From: Ctenosaura bakeri
Lineage: Eukaryota > Chordata > Lepidosauria > Squamata > Iguanidae
DNA length: 64,000 bases
Assembly: GCA_948474755.1 (NCBI GenBank)
Contig: CAOLHI010000060.1
Span: 372,001-436,000, forward strand
Direction: 5' to 3'
The position numbers and the translations under genes are program-made. A model generated the notes under the pieces. That model did no database searches, was not told where the DNA came from, and saw only the letters and a list, made by a program, of their open reading frames with translations. Positions 1 to 11,015 of the stretch are shown here, piece after piece (the stretch's first letter is position 1; each line of letters starts with the position of its first letter).

Positions 1-626
1 AAGTGTCAGCAACTGAATCAGTGATTTGCCACTGAACACAGATCACTGCTAGATCTCTGGAATGTAAGTATTTAAATACCTATTTTTCCCAGTGAAAAGA
101 ATGAAGTTTTAAAATGCTTAATGGTGGCTAGATTGCACGCAGCATTTTTATTTCTTTTTTTTTAAAAAATAATAGTAATATTGTAGTACTCATTTTCACT
201 ATTGGAAAGAGAATACAAGTATGTTTATGAATTTTGCAGCTGATCACCATTTGCATTATGAGATGAACTGACACTTTACATCCAACTCTTCCAAATTAAG
301 TTTGTAACTTGGAGCCATTATTAAGAAATATGTATATACATACACTTAGTGCAGAATGCATATTCACCATTATTTGCTTCCTGGAACATAAGAAAAAAGG
401 GGGGAAGGGTTTAAACACTTGGGAAACATATTTGGGAAAAATAATGCAGTTGCAATAATTTTGTACAGTTTCAACATAGTATGCACTCATAAATCTTGTG
501 AAAACATCTTGCACATTGTTGCATCAAAAAAAATCTTGGTTTTATTGTGTAAACTTGTTGGCTTGTTGTGGGCCTTTTATTTAGAAAACAAATGTTGCAC
601 AAAGAACACAAATAAATGGTTAGGCA
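1..626. other. AT-rich non-genic DNA
   Basis: No coding exon, RNA gene or recognisable mobile element. Short open frames on both strands have no family motif and differ in position between strands as expected by chance. Confidence 0.5.
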
Positions 627-634
627 CTTCTTTT

Positions 635-712
<78 letters not shown>

Positions 713-713
713 T
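627..713. repeat. (TTTC)n microsatellite
   Basis: About 20 uninterrupted TTTC units, seen directly. The poly-Phe/Leu/Ser and poly-Lys/Glu open frames crossing it are artefacts of the repeat, not genes. Confidence 0.97.
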
Positions 714-928
714 TTTTTTGCTAATCCTTATAACTCTCATGCAAATGCCTCCCCCCTGCATTCTGCACAGAGTAATTTCTTGAAACCCTTCAGGATGTGC
801 AAATACCCTGTGAAAACTGCAGAAATTGTTCCCTCCACATCAGGAAGGAAAGTATAGAAATTATTCATCCTCATCTGTAAGTACAAAATATTTGGATATT
901 AGTGTATCTGACATATCCATATTCATCA

Positions 929-1507
929 TTGTTGTTTGCCTTCAAGTCATTTTTGTCTTATGGCAACCCCTAAGGTAAACCTATCACAAGCTGGAATGTG
1001 TCTAGAGGGAGACAACCAAAATAGTAGAAGGCCTGGAAACCATGCCCTAGGAGGAGCAGCTCAGAATGCTGGATACTATTTAAATATTTGTTTAAAAATA
1101 TTTAAAGAGATGTCATATGGAGGATGGAGCAACCCTGTTTTTCTGCTGCTCCAGAGACTAGGACATGGACCAATGGATTCAAACTTCAGGAAAAGAGATT
1201 CCATCTACAGGTTAGGGCGAACTTCCTGACAATAAGAACAGTTTGGCCATGGCATAGGTTGCCTCAGAGGATGGAGGAGTCTCCTTCTTTGGGGGTTTTT
1301 AAACAGAAGCTGGATGGCCTCTGTCAGAAGGGAGTGGACTTGAAGGCCTTTGTGGTCTCTTCCAGCTCTATGATTCTATGATCATGGGGTTTTCTGGGGC
1401 TGGGTGTGTGATGCACCCAAGATTATCCAGTGGGTTTTTATGGCTCAGCTGGGAATTGCACCTTGGTCTCCAGAATCTACAGTTCAGCACCTCAGCAACA
1501 CATTGGC
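929..1507 (-). mobile_element. Sauria-type SINE, split by a CR1 insertion
   Basis: The element lies in reverse orientation. Its 3' (Bov-B-like) tail is at 929-986 and reads, on the plus strand, as 'gccttcaagtcat...cttatggcaacccctaaggtaaacctatca'. The rest resumes at 1382 with 'tcatggggttttc' and runs to a degenerate tRNA-like head ending near 1507. Sauria SINEs are squamate tRNA-derived elements whose tail resembles the Bov-B LINE. The two halves join in the order expected for one element once the CR1 at about 987-1381 is removed, and a short 'atca' flanks both sides of the insertion. Confidence 0.75.
987..1381 (+). mobile_element. CR1-type LINE, 3' fragment
   Basis: The translation on this strand around 1124-1320 shows the CR1 ORF2 C-terminal pattern (R-T-x-T-N-G-F-K-L-Q, then R-F-H-L, W-H-R-L-P, and S-P-S-L-x-V-F-K-x-K-L-D-G). 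The 3' end is the typical 'ctctatgattctatgat' CR1 repeat. The copy is 5'-truncated and has no intact frame. It sits inside a Sauria SINE, so it is the younger insertion. Confidence 0.85.
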
Positions 1508-3933
1508 TTACGTATTCATAACATTTATATCCACATTCATATTTTTTCTGCTGCTCCTTTGCATTTTCCTTTACATTTAACCAAGAACATAAAGTAAAGT
1601 TTCATTCTGCTCCTTTCATTTCCCTCTTTATTGTAAAAGCTTCTTCCCCCTATTTCTTTGAACGTCTTTTGTTACTTTCCTGTACTGGGGCAGTTTTGTC
1701 TGTGTTCACTGCTGTGCATGTTGCCCATCATTGCTGGAATTCTGTCAGGGATCCGCAACTTAGGCAATTCATCCTGTCAGCTTACTTCACAGTTTCAGCA
1801 AAACTGAACACTTCAAAAGGCAGGATCAAGCGACGTTTGCCTCCGAATTGTTCATTTTCATGACAGACTGAACTATGGTACAGTACACTCTGCTATTTTC
1901 TTCATAGGTGACATTGTGCTATACAGTCAAAGGATAAATTGCAACCTCTTAGGCAGTTCTTTTTCCTATGAATAGCTAGCTATTCTACAGCATTTCTTTG
2001 CAAAGCTGGGTGTGCTTATTGAAATCAGAGCTCAGACATTACTTGAATGTTTCTTCTAATGCTAATGATCCTCACTTAAGGCCGGAGGACAAGGCTTTGT
2101 TTTATATAAAAAGGACTGTCAGTGTTTTGCATAAAGCAGCATTTGAAGCAAATTTAAGTTCCTACTCAGACATAACACCTGAGAGGCACAAGGTGTTTTG
2201 ACATCATATTCTTCTTTGTTGGGGTGGGGGAAAGAACCTGAAAGTATCAATACGACAATTTGCCTCCTATAAAACTGAAATTGAATTTGAAACATTTCTC
2301 CTAAAGCAAAATAGCTGAGGAATTTCAAGGAAGCTAAAGGATTTTGGGCAGACTGGTAGGATTTCTGAGCATAATTTCCATATATCCCTATGCTTAAAAA
2401 CTGTTTGTACTATTCATTTCTTGTCCAGGAGGACAAAAAACAAACAAACTTTTTCTGTTCTTTTTCTAAACCTTTTGACTGCTGCTCCTCATAGTTATGA
2501 CACCAAAAGAATTACTTGTAAGGAAACACTCCATTCTGATGTATCTATTTTTTTTTTAAAAAAAACTGACTTTTTAAATCTTGAATTGGAGATGTCATAT
2601 GTCATATGACTTATATCTAGTGAAATTACAAATGGCTAAAAGAAATCTTCACACACTGTAGATCTGTGATAGATCTATAATTTTAACTCCCCTTTTATTC
2701 TGTAGAAAGGTTCTAGCATATTCTTCCCCTAGAACACTTGAGATGGGAGGTTTTCTCTGGTGTGTGAGAATTTTTACACCTAGTAATCACACCTTCAACT
2801 TTTTCCCCCTTTGCAGTTCACATGAGATTGCCTCACACTAAGTTGGAGTGTAGTATTTTGTAAACTATTTCCAAAACACATATAGAATACAAACTCAACA
2901 TACTTTAAAAAAAAAAAAGAAGAAGAAAATTCTTCAGGTACCTATGGATGAAACACATTATATGGTAGCTTTTAAATTATGGGGTAGATGGTGTGTGAAA
3001 TCATTCCGTCTGTGTATTGACAACAGTTAATACTGATTTTCATTTACTGTTGATCATATAACAGTAGTGAATTCCTTGAGTCTATACATCTGCGCTTGAT
3101 TACTGTTAAGGTAGAATTACAACCGAGTTAAATCCAGTGTTGAGGTTGTTGTTAAGCTGGGTTGTATTCCAACTAACCCAGTATTTTATGTTCCTAGAAG
3201 GAACAAGGACATCTTTGTTTGTAGTTCTGACTCCAGTCTCCTATAGTCCAAAATATATGTTGTTGATGTCTGACCAGTCCTGGTAGTTCAACTGTGCCTT
3301 TTTCTAACTCAACTGAAGACTAGCAGAAATTCCTAAGGCACCAAAAAAAGTCTTTCCCCATTACAGTGCTCTATGCAGACACAAAAACTATTTATATTTG
3401 CTTTACTGTGTATGTAACTCAATTATGTGCAAAATGGACAGGGGGAGCTTTATGGAGTACCTTTAGTGAGAACATATTGTATGGAAGGGTAAGGCTTAAA
3501 TGACTCCATACAAAAGTACTCTTTGAGCTGTAGTCTTCAGAAAAGTTATTACCCACAGGGCTACTGGAGAGAGAAAATCAAACTATATTATCAGCAGCAA
3601 ACCTATGTTATAAATTTGTTGTTGACTGGCTTAGAACCTTGCATCTGAAATACTAGCTTTGCTAGCACAAAAAAAGTGTCTTCTCCCTGCTCTTTCCACA
3701 GGCTGAAATGGTATATCCCAGTGACAGAAAAATCACATGGGCTGCTGATAATGTAGCTTGGCTTTTCCACCAATGATCCCTTTGCAGAACACATTGCACT
3801 TTTGTATTCAGCTATTGGCATAAAGATTGGATTCTCCTTCCTTCACATCTGAAGAAACAATCCTTTGGAGCCAGCTCTTTTTCCATGGACCTGGCACTCC
3901 AGGATGATGATATGCTACCAACATTACAAATGT
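1508..3933. other. AT-rich non-genic DNA
   Basis: No supported gene or element. Contains an A-run with AAG units at about 2907-2927 and scattered chance open frames of 60-70 codons without motifs. Confidence 0.45.
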
Positions 3934-5703
3934 AAAAGCAAAACAGGAGACAAAGCTTCATGTGCTGATAGACAGTCACTTGCTTTATTTGTTTAAAAAA
4001 GCCCAATGTGTTTTGGCCTCTACCAAATTTGGCCTTCCTCAGGGGCTACACTTAAAAAATACAAATATAATTCCAAGATGTTACCTCAGTTTACTTAGTA
4101 TATCTTTCACACTTATTGTTATATTAAAGATTGTAAATTCAACTCTTCAGTTAGACCTGTAGACTCTAGTATTTTTAATCTTAAAATCTGTTTCTTCTTA
4201 ATTCGTCAGTGTGATTGTGCATATTCTCCATATTTGAAAAATAAAAAGGTACGTGCTCCTTTAGTCAAATGTGAAAGTTGTTCTCCTATTCTTCATTTAA
4301 TAGTTCTTGAGATTTTTCCCACGTGTATTTTTTACATATATATTGAATGGCATAAATCACATGGCTAATGTGACCAGTACTAAAATGGTTCAATTTGTAC
4401 TGTTTTTGATCTATGCTTTTTATAAATATTGTCATTTTGGTTGTGCATGTACAGCACAGTGTCCATATGGTGATGTCCTATTGGTTTCTTCACATTCATT
4501 ATTGTATTCAATTCTGTATGCATCACAATATCTTTGATATTCCTGGGTTTTTCTTATAGGATATAAGAGGTTTTTCATTGCATCCTATAATATTTCTCAC
4601 TATATACCAATGCTTATTTATAAATCTCTTATTTATAAATCTCTGTTTTTTTGTGATATGATTATATGTGAGAGAACAGTGCAGGTAATTACTTTGAACT
4701 TTCTAATTTTTTTAACAGTTCTGAATGGGATCTCTCTACTGCTTTTCTTAAAATATTAGATTTTGTATGTTGTAGATACCCCCTTGCCCTCCAATGTTTT
4801 TATAATATCATGGCTCTATCTTAAATTCTCTTTCCTGAGAACAATTGCATTTTATTCTAAGAAACTGGCCATATGCCCAATGGTCCATCTCTTTGGAGAG
4901 TGCATTATATGCCAGAAATTTCTGTGTAAAGGTATGCATATGTACTTTGTAATGTGGAGTAACATAATTCTATCTGTTCTTAGAGATTATAATTAATTTT
5001 GTGTTATCCTTGTTATTGTTTTATATTTGTATTTCTTAATTTAGCCCCTGAAAAAGCCAACTTTGGTCCTTTCCGCACCAGGCAATTAGAACGGGGCAGT
5101 GCATCCTCTCACAGAGGTCGTCTGTGCCTTGGAGCAGACTAGGAGCGGACTACTTACCGGAGATCTGCACCTCAGTCCGCTCCAGAACGACCCCAAGTGG
5201 TCTTCCAGCGTGTTTTTGAAAGACCAGAAAAAACAGGTCTTTATTTTCCTGGAATGCACCATTGCATTCCTACTCCCTTGTGCAGATTCGCAGGCTTGCA
5301 CCAATGCGAGCCTGTGATCTGCAGAGGGCAGGCTTTAGGCATGGTGAGCTTCAGCGGTTGGTCGGGACCCACGACCAACCAGAAGCTGCCATTTTGGAAG
5401 CTGGAAGCTGCCATTTTGGAAGCCAGAAGCCACCATTTTGGAAGCTGGAACAATGCGGATCTACAGAACTTGCAATGCTCCAATTCACCCTGGACCAAGG
5501 AGGAGGCCTGCAGAAGGGCTTCAGGGACAGTCCACGTTGCTTTGGACCCCAGAAGAAGTGGTAGGTAACGGCATGGAGCGATTCCCTTGCCTTGTGCGGA
5601 AAGGGCCTTTGTTAGAGGTCAAAATATGTTGGGTGTTTTAAAACAAATAAAGGAAGTGACTGTCTGTCAGCATGTGGAGCTTTGTCTCCTGTTTTGCTTT
5701 TGT
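3934..5703. mobile_element. Unclassified element with long terminal inverted repeats
   Basis: The left arm (about 3934-4069) and the right arm (about 5019-5065 plus 5612-5703) are imperfect reverse complements over about 136 bp. Read from the right arm they carry 'tagcccctga', 'aaataaa' and 'agtgactgtct' in the same order. The right arm is interrupted by a MITE at 5066-5606. The roughly 950-bp centre is very AT-rich with no recognisable protein domain. The 'CCTGARRAAGCC...AAACA' style resembles the ends of some LINE or Penelope-like repeats, but this is only a resemblance. It could also be two tail-to-tail copies of one repeat. Confidence 0.6.
5066..5606 (+). mobile_element. MITE, GCCCTTT-terminal family 1, copy A
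   Basis: A non-autonomous DNA transposon. The left terminus starts GTCCTTTCCGCAC and the right ends GTGCGGAAAGGGC, giving 13-bp terminal inverted repeats with one mismatch. It is flanked by CTTTG at 5061-5065 and at 5607-5611, a perfect candidate 5-bp target duplication, and it splits the right arm of the 3934-5703 element. The interior is more GC-rich than its surroundings and holds three 22-bp tandem units, each with CCATTTTGG (5389, 5411, 5433). No transposase. Related copies lie at 27811-28106 and 57475-57862. The open frames across it are not genes. Confidence 0.85.
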
Positions 5704-6062
5704 TTTTGCTTTTCATATGTACTTATGAGTTCTCTCCTTTCACCAGTATAACAAATGTGCCATCTTTGCATATGAGACACATTCATTCTCCTGCAGCAGA
5801 GGTCCATGCTTTTGAAAGGTCTTTTTATATCATTTTTATTCTGCCAAAGGGCATTCAATTGACCCCAAATAATTTCCTTGGTATGTCTGGTTTCAGCAAG
5901 TTTAGCTGGCATCTCATTTTCAATATATTTCCATGATATTTGTTCATTCCAAGCAGCTCTACTGAGGCTTGTTAAGTCATGCTGGATGACAAGCCCTCTG
6001 GCCCTGGCACCTTTGAAAGTACTGTATGTAAAGCCAATCAAATGCTGCAAACATCTCTCCAT
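5667..6062 (-). other. Unassigned 131-codon open frame
   Basis: Long for AT-rich neutral DNA, but I recognise no domain. It contains a short Lys/Gln-rich end and no zinc or catalytic motif that I can name. It lies between the inverted-repeat element and the DIRS remnant, on the same strand as the latter, in the place where a DIRS recombinase might be expected, but it shows no HSTR-like motif. Probably a chance frame or a degraded mobile-element piece. Confidence 0.15.
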
Positions 6063-6438
6063 ATCTTCCTTTAATACTATCTGTTAAAAACAAACAAAAA
6101 ACTTAAGTGTTTACGCGATCACAGACGCAACTATACCTCTGTTTAGTTTAACTCTACCTTTTTCTCTTGATATTGTACCTATATAAAATGTGCTCTTTTC
6201 TTTAAAATGCTACTAGCTACTAGCATATATACCCCGTGATGCCTGGGATTTTATTTCCTCATAGGTGATACTTGTTAGAAAGATTTGAGATCCTGCGTCT
6301 CTAATTCCCCAAACTGTTTTGGCCAGTATCTGTAACTTTTCATGATTATTCAAACTGGAAGAACAGTACTTAAAAAATGGCCCAAATCCTAATTGGTTGT
6401 TGGATGTTGACCTATTGAATCAACTGGTTACCAAAAAG

Positions 6439-6839
6439 TCAATGCAGCTGAATATCTGTTAGGACATTTTGATCACCTGGCAAGTGGATCATTGTAATAC
6501 CTGCCCGTCTATGTATCATTCCCATAACAGAACTGCAAGGTTGAAAAGAGTAGCCAATTGTGTGTCCTTCTGCTTGTTGAGATAATACATGACTGTGGTG
6601 TTGTCTGTGACCACCTGTACAACTTTTCTCCACAGGAGATCCTCAAATGCCCTGAACACCTTAATGACTGCCAGGAACTCCAATGCATATATGTGAAGTG
6701 AATTTTCTGATCCTGACCATTGACCTCTGACTACCAAACCGCTTGAGTGCACTCCCCATCTGTCAAGACAGGCATCTGTGGTCACCGCTATTGACAGAGA
6801 TAGAGGCAGAAAGGGCATGCTAGCTAGAAAATTCTGCAT
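6439..6839 (-). pseudogene. DIRS RNase H fragment
   Basis: Two overlapping frames (6839-6516 and 6633-6439) together cover a DIRS RNase H region. Visible motifs are T-T-D-A-C-L-x-x-W-G-V-H near the start, A-L-E-F-L-A-V, then V-T-D-N-T-T-V-M-Y-Y-L-N-K-Q, and in the second frame H-L-P-G-D-Q-N-V-L-T-D. The change of frame shows at least one indel. The acidic residues of the RNase H core (TTDA, ALE, TDN) are still readable. Confidence 0.8.
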
Positions 6840-7246
6840 GCTTTACCACCACCCAGGGAATGGAGGGCAGACCATGGTACCATGAGAACCTTGAAGGATG
6901 ATATCACAGAAGGTCAAAGTTCTTCAGAAACCAAGCTTGCAAAAGTCTCAGACAAAGCCTAGCAAATGGGGTGACCACTGTAGTTGAGGCCAGGAGGCCA
7001 AGGAAAACCTTCAATGATCTCACCCTGATGCATCTGGGGTGTCTGAAATGGGAGACTGTCCTCAGTAAGGTCAACCATCTATCTTTTGGGGAAAAGGTGA
7101 CCTCAGATTGGCAGTCTAGAAAAGCTCAAGAGGGAACAACTAGAAGTCAGTTGTTGATGTCGGGGAAAAGGACACTACCCACTGATGAAACACTGCTGCT
7201 ACCAGCATCATGGACTTGGAGCTGTGCTGAGACTGAAGGAAAGAAC

Positions 7247-7537
7247 TCAAAACTGGTACACTTTCCATCCTATCAAAAAAGAGAGGAACCTTCTGTGCAG
7301 TGGTGTGATGGAAATGTGGAAATATGCATATTTCAAGTCCAGAGTGGTGAACCAATCTGCTCTCTGCAAGAGAAAATAGTAAAGGTCACCATCCAGAATC
7401 ACCTGGGACAGATGTAGTAATTCACACCCCATAGATCTAATATGGGGCACAGCCTTTAGTTGTTGGAATATTGGATCTTGAACATTCTCCCTCTGTTGCT
7501 TCACCTGCAGGTTTAGGGACTGAGCCAGGTGGAGCAT
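7247..7537 (-). pseudogene. DIRS reverse transcriptase fragment
   Basis: A 96-codon open piece of the RT domain. It shows the DIRS signature A-D-W-F-T-T-L-D-L-K-x-A-Y-F-H-I, followed by H-R-R-F-L-S-F, where DIRS RTs carry G-D-W-(F/L)-T-T-L-D-L-x-D-A-Y-F-H-I-P-I. The Asp of the DAYFHI block is replaced by Tyr. The catalytic DD pair further downstream is not in this frame. Fragmentary and non-functional. Confidence 0.75.
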
Positions 7538-7937
7538 CTGGTCTGTAAAACTGATCTCACATTGTTAGTAGAAGAGATTAGATCATAATCCGCTACCCAG
7601 GCCTGAAAAGAGGCCCAGGCAGGGTCTGACACCAACTCAGAGCTCAAGGTCGACAAAAGACAGAAGGAGATGGTAGCTGCCAGTAGGTGTGAGGTTCTGG
7701 CAAAAGCATCACCTTGATCTCCTGGGCCCGTTCAGTAGTAGGTTGGAGGAAGGCCCAACGTAGTCAGGATGTAAAGAAGCAGCTCCTTCCACAAAGCTGA
7801 TAGTTGTGTATCTTAGAATGTATCTCATTCTAAGAAAAAAACTATCCAGAACGGAGGGGAGAACAGGCAATATAATTTTCCTAGTATCTTTCACTGCTTC
7901 AATACAGCTTAGAATTTATTTTTTAAAAATGCTTATC

Positions 7938-8101
7938 CTAACATGGTGTAAAGATCTAAGTGTTGGACTAGGACTTTTGGAAACCCAGGTTCAGATCTCT
8001 GCTTAGCTTAAGAAACCCACTGAATGACCCCAAGCAAGTCATACTCTCTCAACCTCTTGCCAAGATATCCTATGGTAGGCTTGTTTTAGGGTCACTGTAA
8101 G
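7938..8101 (+). mobile_element. Sauria-type SINE, 5' part (split by Ty3-type element)
   Basis: Begins with the tRNA-like head ('acatggtgta...gtgttggactaggac'), continues through the core and stops inside the Bov-B-like tail at 'tagggtcactgtaag', where the LTR element begins. The missing end of the tail resumes at 13337. Confidence 0.85.
8097..8101. repeat. Target site duplication GTAAG (left)
   Basis: GTAAG immediately before the TGTCAGG terminus of the LTR element, matching 13332-13336. Five bases is normal for Ty3-type integrases. Confidence 0.93.
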
Positions 8102-8406
8102 TGTCAGGAACAGATTCACTCTTACACGGATCAACAAACTTAATAGAAGATTTATTGTAACATAGTAAGGGATGCTGTCTTCAGACGTTAAAGCTCGAGA
8201 ATGGAACGTTTTCCCCCACCTTACACTTTAACAGACAGTTTCTCCTAAGATAGTTGTAAAAGAACGAACGTCATCATGCCAAATGGTTCCTTTGAAATTC
8301 CAGCCAGAAGGAATGGTTGGCGCCTGGGAATAGCTAACAGCCTACTATCACTATTTCCTCAGTCTACTGCTATCCTAAAACAATAAAACATGGAGGACTC
8401 CCGACA
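8102..8406 (-). repeat. 3' LTR of the Ty3-type element (intact)
   Basis: 305 bp, TGTCAGG...CCCGACA on the plus strand. The part 8190-8406 (U3 side) is, as far as I can read, identical to 13115-13331. The part 8102-8189 (R-U5 side) matches the other LTR only in reverse complement (13026-13113). The site aaagctcgagaat at 8190-8202 is the presumed start of R on the minus strand. Confidence 0.95.
8151..8156 (-). promoter_or_regulatory. LTR polyadenylation signal
   Basis: AATAAA on the minus strand, about 50 bases downstream of the presumed R start (8202) and about 50 bases from the end of the LTR, the usual place for the signal that sets the end of R. Confidence 0.6.
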
Positions 8407-8423
8407 TCCTGCCCCACTTTTTT
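8407..8423 (-). promoter_or_regulatory. Polypurine tract
   Basis: On the minus strand it reads AAAAAAGTGGGGCAGGA and abuts the 3' LTR start (TGTCGGG). It would prime plus-strand DNA synthesis. Confidence 0.85.
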
Positions 8424-8520
8424 AAAAAAATATATACATAAAGATACACAAAATATAGAAAATATCACGGAACAGTAGAAAGACAAGAAAACTAAATAGT
8501 AATATGAATGCAGTAGCAAG

Positions 8521-9822
8521 TCAGTCGGGGCGTTGAGGAACATCAGCCGGCGAAGAAGTCAGCGAAGGTGCCCTCTTCAGCAAACTGGAATGAAAAACAG
8601 GATGAATAGCCTTGAGGGAAGAAGGGAGATCTAGTTCAAAAGAGACATCATTAATAGCCCTTTTCACAGGAAAAGGTCCGAGAAAACGAGGGGAAAGTTT
8701 TTTAGACGGAGAAGGAGAGGAAATGTTCTTAGAAGAAAGGAAAACCAAATCCCCGGGCTGGTAAAGGGGATTAGGCTGCCGTTTACGGTGAGCGAAACGT
8801 TTGTGGGAAGCTTTAGCGGATGCTATAGCATCTGAGACGGATTGCCAAATGCCAGAAAATTTAGAGACCCAAGCAGAAACAGAAGGAGGAGCGGAGGAAG
8901 AGAGGGAGAGGGGGGGGGAAAGGAGAAGGAAGGAAGCCGTGAACTCTTTCAAAGGGGGGTTTCCCAGTAGAGGTATGAACCGCAGAATTGATGGCAAACT
9001 CAGCGAACGGAAGGAGCGGAGCCCAATCATTCTGGTTCTCAGAAACAAAACACCTAAGAAATTGTTCAAGAGATTTGTTAACACGCTCAGATTGGCCATC
9101 TGTTTGAGGGTGATAAGCACTGCTGAGTTTCTGAGTGACTCCCAGGGTTTTCAGTAGACAAGTCCAAAACTTGGAAGTGAAAATTGGATCCCTGTCCGAA
9201 ATGATCACCGAAGGTAGTCCGTGAAGTTTCCATACATGATTAACGAACAGGTCAGCCAGCTGGTCAGCACGGGGTAGTTTCTTTAGAGGCACAAAATGAC
9301 ATTGCTTGGAAAAGTGATCAGTAACAACCCAAATAACATGAAAGCCGTGTGAAGAGGGAAGAGACACGATAAAATCCCATGCGATGACCGACCAGGGGCT
9401 AGCAGGCGCAGGCAGAGGTTGCAGGAGCCCTTGAGGTTTAGATGTGGGCGACTAGAAACGTTGCAAGTGGCACACTGCTTAATGTAAGTTTGCACGGAGG
9501 GGTTTAATCCAGGCCACCAAAAAAGGCGGCGAATCGCATGCAATGTCTTCAAAAACCCAAAATGTCCAGCGGGTTTGGAATCATGATAACGATGAAGTAC
9601 CTGCTCGCGGGCAGCAGGGGGAACGTAGACCTTGGTGCCATAAAAGGGGAGATTGTCAACCCATTCTATTTTATCCTTGTTTGCCGGTAGCCAGGAGTCT
9701 GCATGCGCTGCATGAATGATAGCATCGCGGAGAGCGGAGTCACAAAGAGAGGAGGCAGAAAGCCTTGTCTTTGCTAATGCACGAGTAGTCACTTGAGAAG
9801 CCAGAGAGGAGGCAGGAAACAA
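8521..9822 (-). pseudogene. Ty3-type integrase remnant
   Basis: Three successive minus-strand frames. 9822-9283 carries the N-terminal zinc-binding domain (H-D-S-K-P-A-G-H, then C-A-T-C) and the F-W-W-P-G block. 9367-8861 carries the core, with W-D-F-I just upstream, I-S-D-R-D and the catalytic Glu in D-G-Q-S-E-R-V-N. 9120-8521 carries the GPY/F module (P-R-F-L-G-P-F) and H-P-V-F-H-S-S-L-L-K. Frame changes fall at about 9.43 kb and in a G-rich run near 8911-8919. The frame stops about 20 codons after the GPF module and no chromodomain is visible in the roughly 115 bases before the 3' LTR. Three catalytic acidic residues are still readable, but no single protein can be made. Confidence 0.9.
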
Positions 9823-10990
9823 GGTATTGGAGTGGGAGGACGTAGCAGGGGATTCCGCAAAACAGGGAAGTCGAGAGAGAGGTCCGCCAGTTGGTTAGTT
9901 CGGCCAGGTTTGAAAACAATTTTAAATCGGAATCTCTGGAAAAATTCAGCCCATCTCGCCTGCTTAGGGGAGAGTTTCTTAGCAGACTGTAAGGCTTGCA
10001 AATTCCTATGATCAGTCCAAACTTCAAAGGGGAGTCGAGCCCCTTCAAGCAAATGACGCCAAGAGGACAGCGCAAAATGGATAGCCTTGGCTTCTTTCTC
10101 CCAAATAGGCCAATTAGCTTGTTGAGGGGAAAATTTCTTTGAAATGAAAGCACAAGGCCTGAGTGCTCCTGTGGTGTCATGTTGTAAAAGAACGGCTGCC
10201 ATGGCAAAGTCCGAAGCATCCGTTTGCACAATGAATTGCTTCGTACTGTCGGAAAAAGGAGTAAGGGCTCAGACGTAAATTTAGATTTCAAATGGTCAAA
10301 CGCCGATTGACACTCAGGCGACCAACAAAGTCTATGCGCCTTGCCCGCAGTGGATCCTTTAGGTTTCCGTAGAAGGTTGGTGAGTGGAAGCGTTATGGCA
10401 GCAAAATCCTCAATAAAGTTCCGGTAGAAGTTCGCAAAACCAAGAAATTGCTGCAGTTGCTTCACAGTTTTAGGGACGGGCCATTGCAAAATGGAGTTAA
10501 TCTTCGAAGGGTCCATTTTAAGTGAACAATCTTGAATCCTATATCCCAAGTAATCAAAAGTTTGGGTGTCAAATTGGCATTTAGATAGATTAACCACGAG
10601 GTTGTTATCTATAAGCCTTCGTAACACTTCACGAACCAATGACACATGAGATTCCATGGAATCTGCGTAAATTAAAATGTCATCCAGATAAATCAGAACC
10701 CCCTGATACAACAAGTCATGGAAAATGGTGTTCAAAAACATTTGGAACACAGATGGCCCCGATTGTAAGCCAAAGGGAAGAACCGTCCATTTAAAGTTAC
10801 CTAGAGGAGTTGCAAAGGTGGTGAGCCACTCAGAGTCCGGGTCCATTCTAATCCTATGAAAAGCCTCTTTAAGATCAAGTTTGGTGAAATATTTTCCTTG
10901 AACAAGATGGTCCAAAACAGTCCGTATCAGAGGTATGGGATAACAATTGGAGGAAATAACCTGGTTAATAGCAGAGTAGTTAACTATCAG
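9789..10990 (-). pseudogene. Ty3-type reverse transcriptase and RNase H remnant
   Basis: The RT frame (to 10915 and a little upstream) shows K-L-D-L-K-E-A-F-H-R-I, L-P-F-G-L and Y-L-D-D at 10679-10690 (the metal-binding pair), then the thumb and connection pattern F-L-G-F-A-N-F-Y-R-N-F. At about 10.25 kb the frame changes, apparently by a single-base indel, and RNase H continues in 10229-9789 with Q-T-D-A-S-D, A-F-I-S-K-K-F-S, E-K-E-A-K-A-I and V-W-T-D-H-R-N-L. Core residues are preserved while the frame is not. Confidence 0.9.
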
Positions 10991-11015
10991 TCTCGGATCC
11001 GCGCTGGGATCTTTT

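Larger units (their letters stand above)
6420..7720 (-). mobile_element. DIRS-type retrotransposon remnant
   Basis: The recognisable part is an RT piece (7537-7247) followed on the minus strand by an RNase H piece (6839-6439), the gene order of DIRS1-like polyproteins. The 7540-7720 part may be more of the same element, but I could not assign it. No terminal repeats, internal complementary region or tyrosine recombinase were found, so both ends are missing or too decayed. It is similar in its RNase H region to the better preserved element at 35-39 kb and is probably the same family. Confidence 0.75.

Noticed and set aside
419..761. Frames with Phe/Leu/Ser or Lys/Glu/Arg repeats
   Set aside because: Translation of the (TTTC)n microsatellite.
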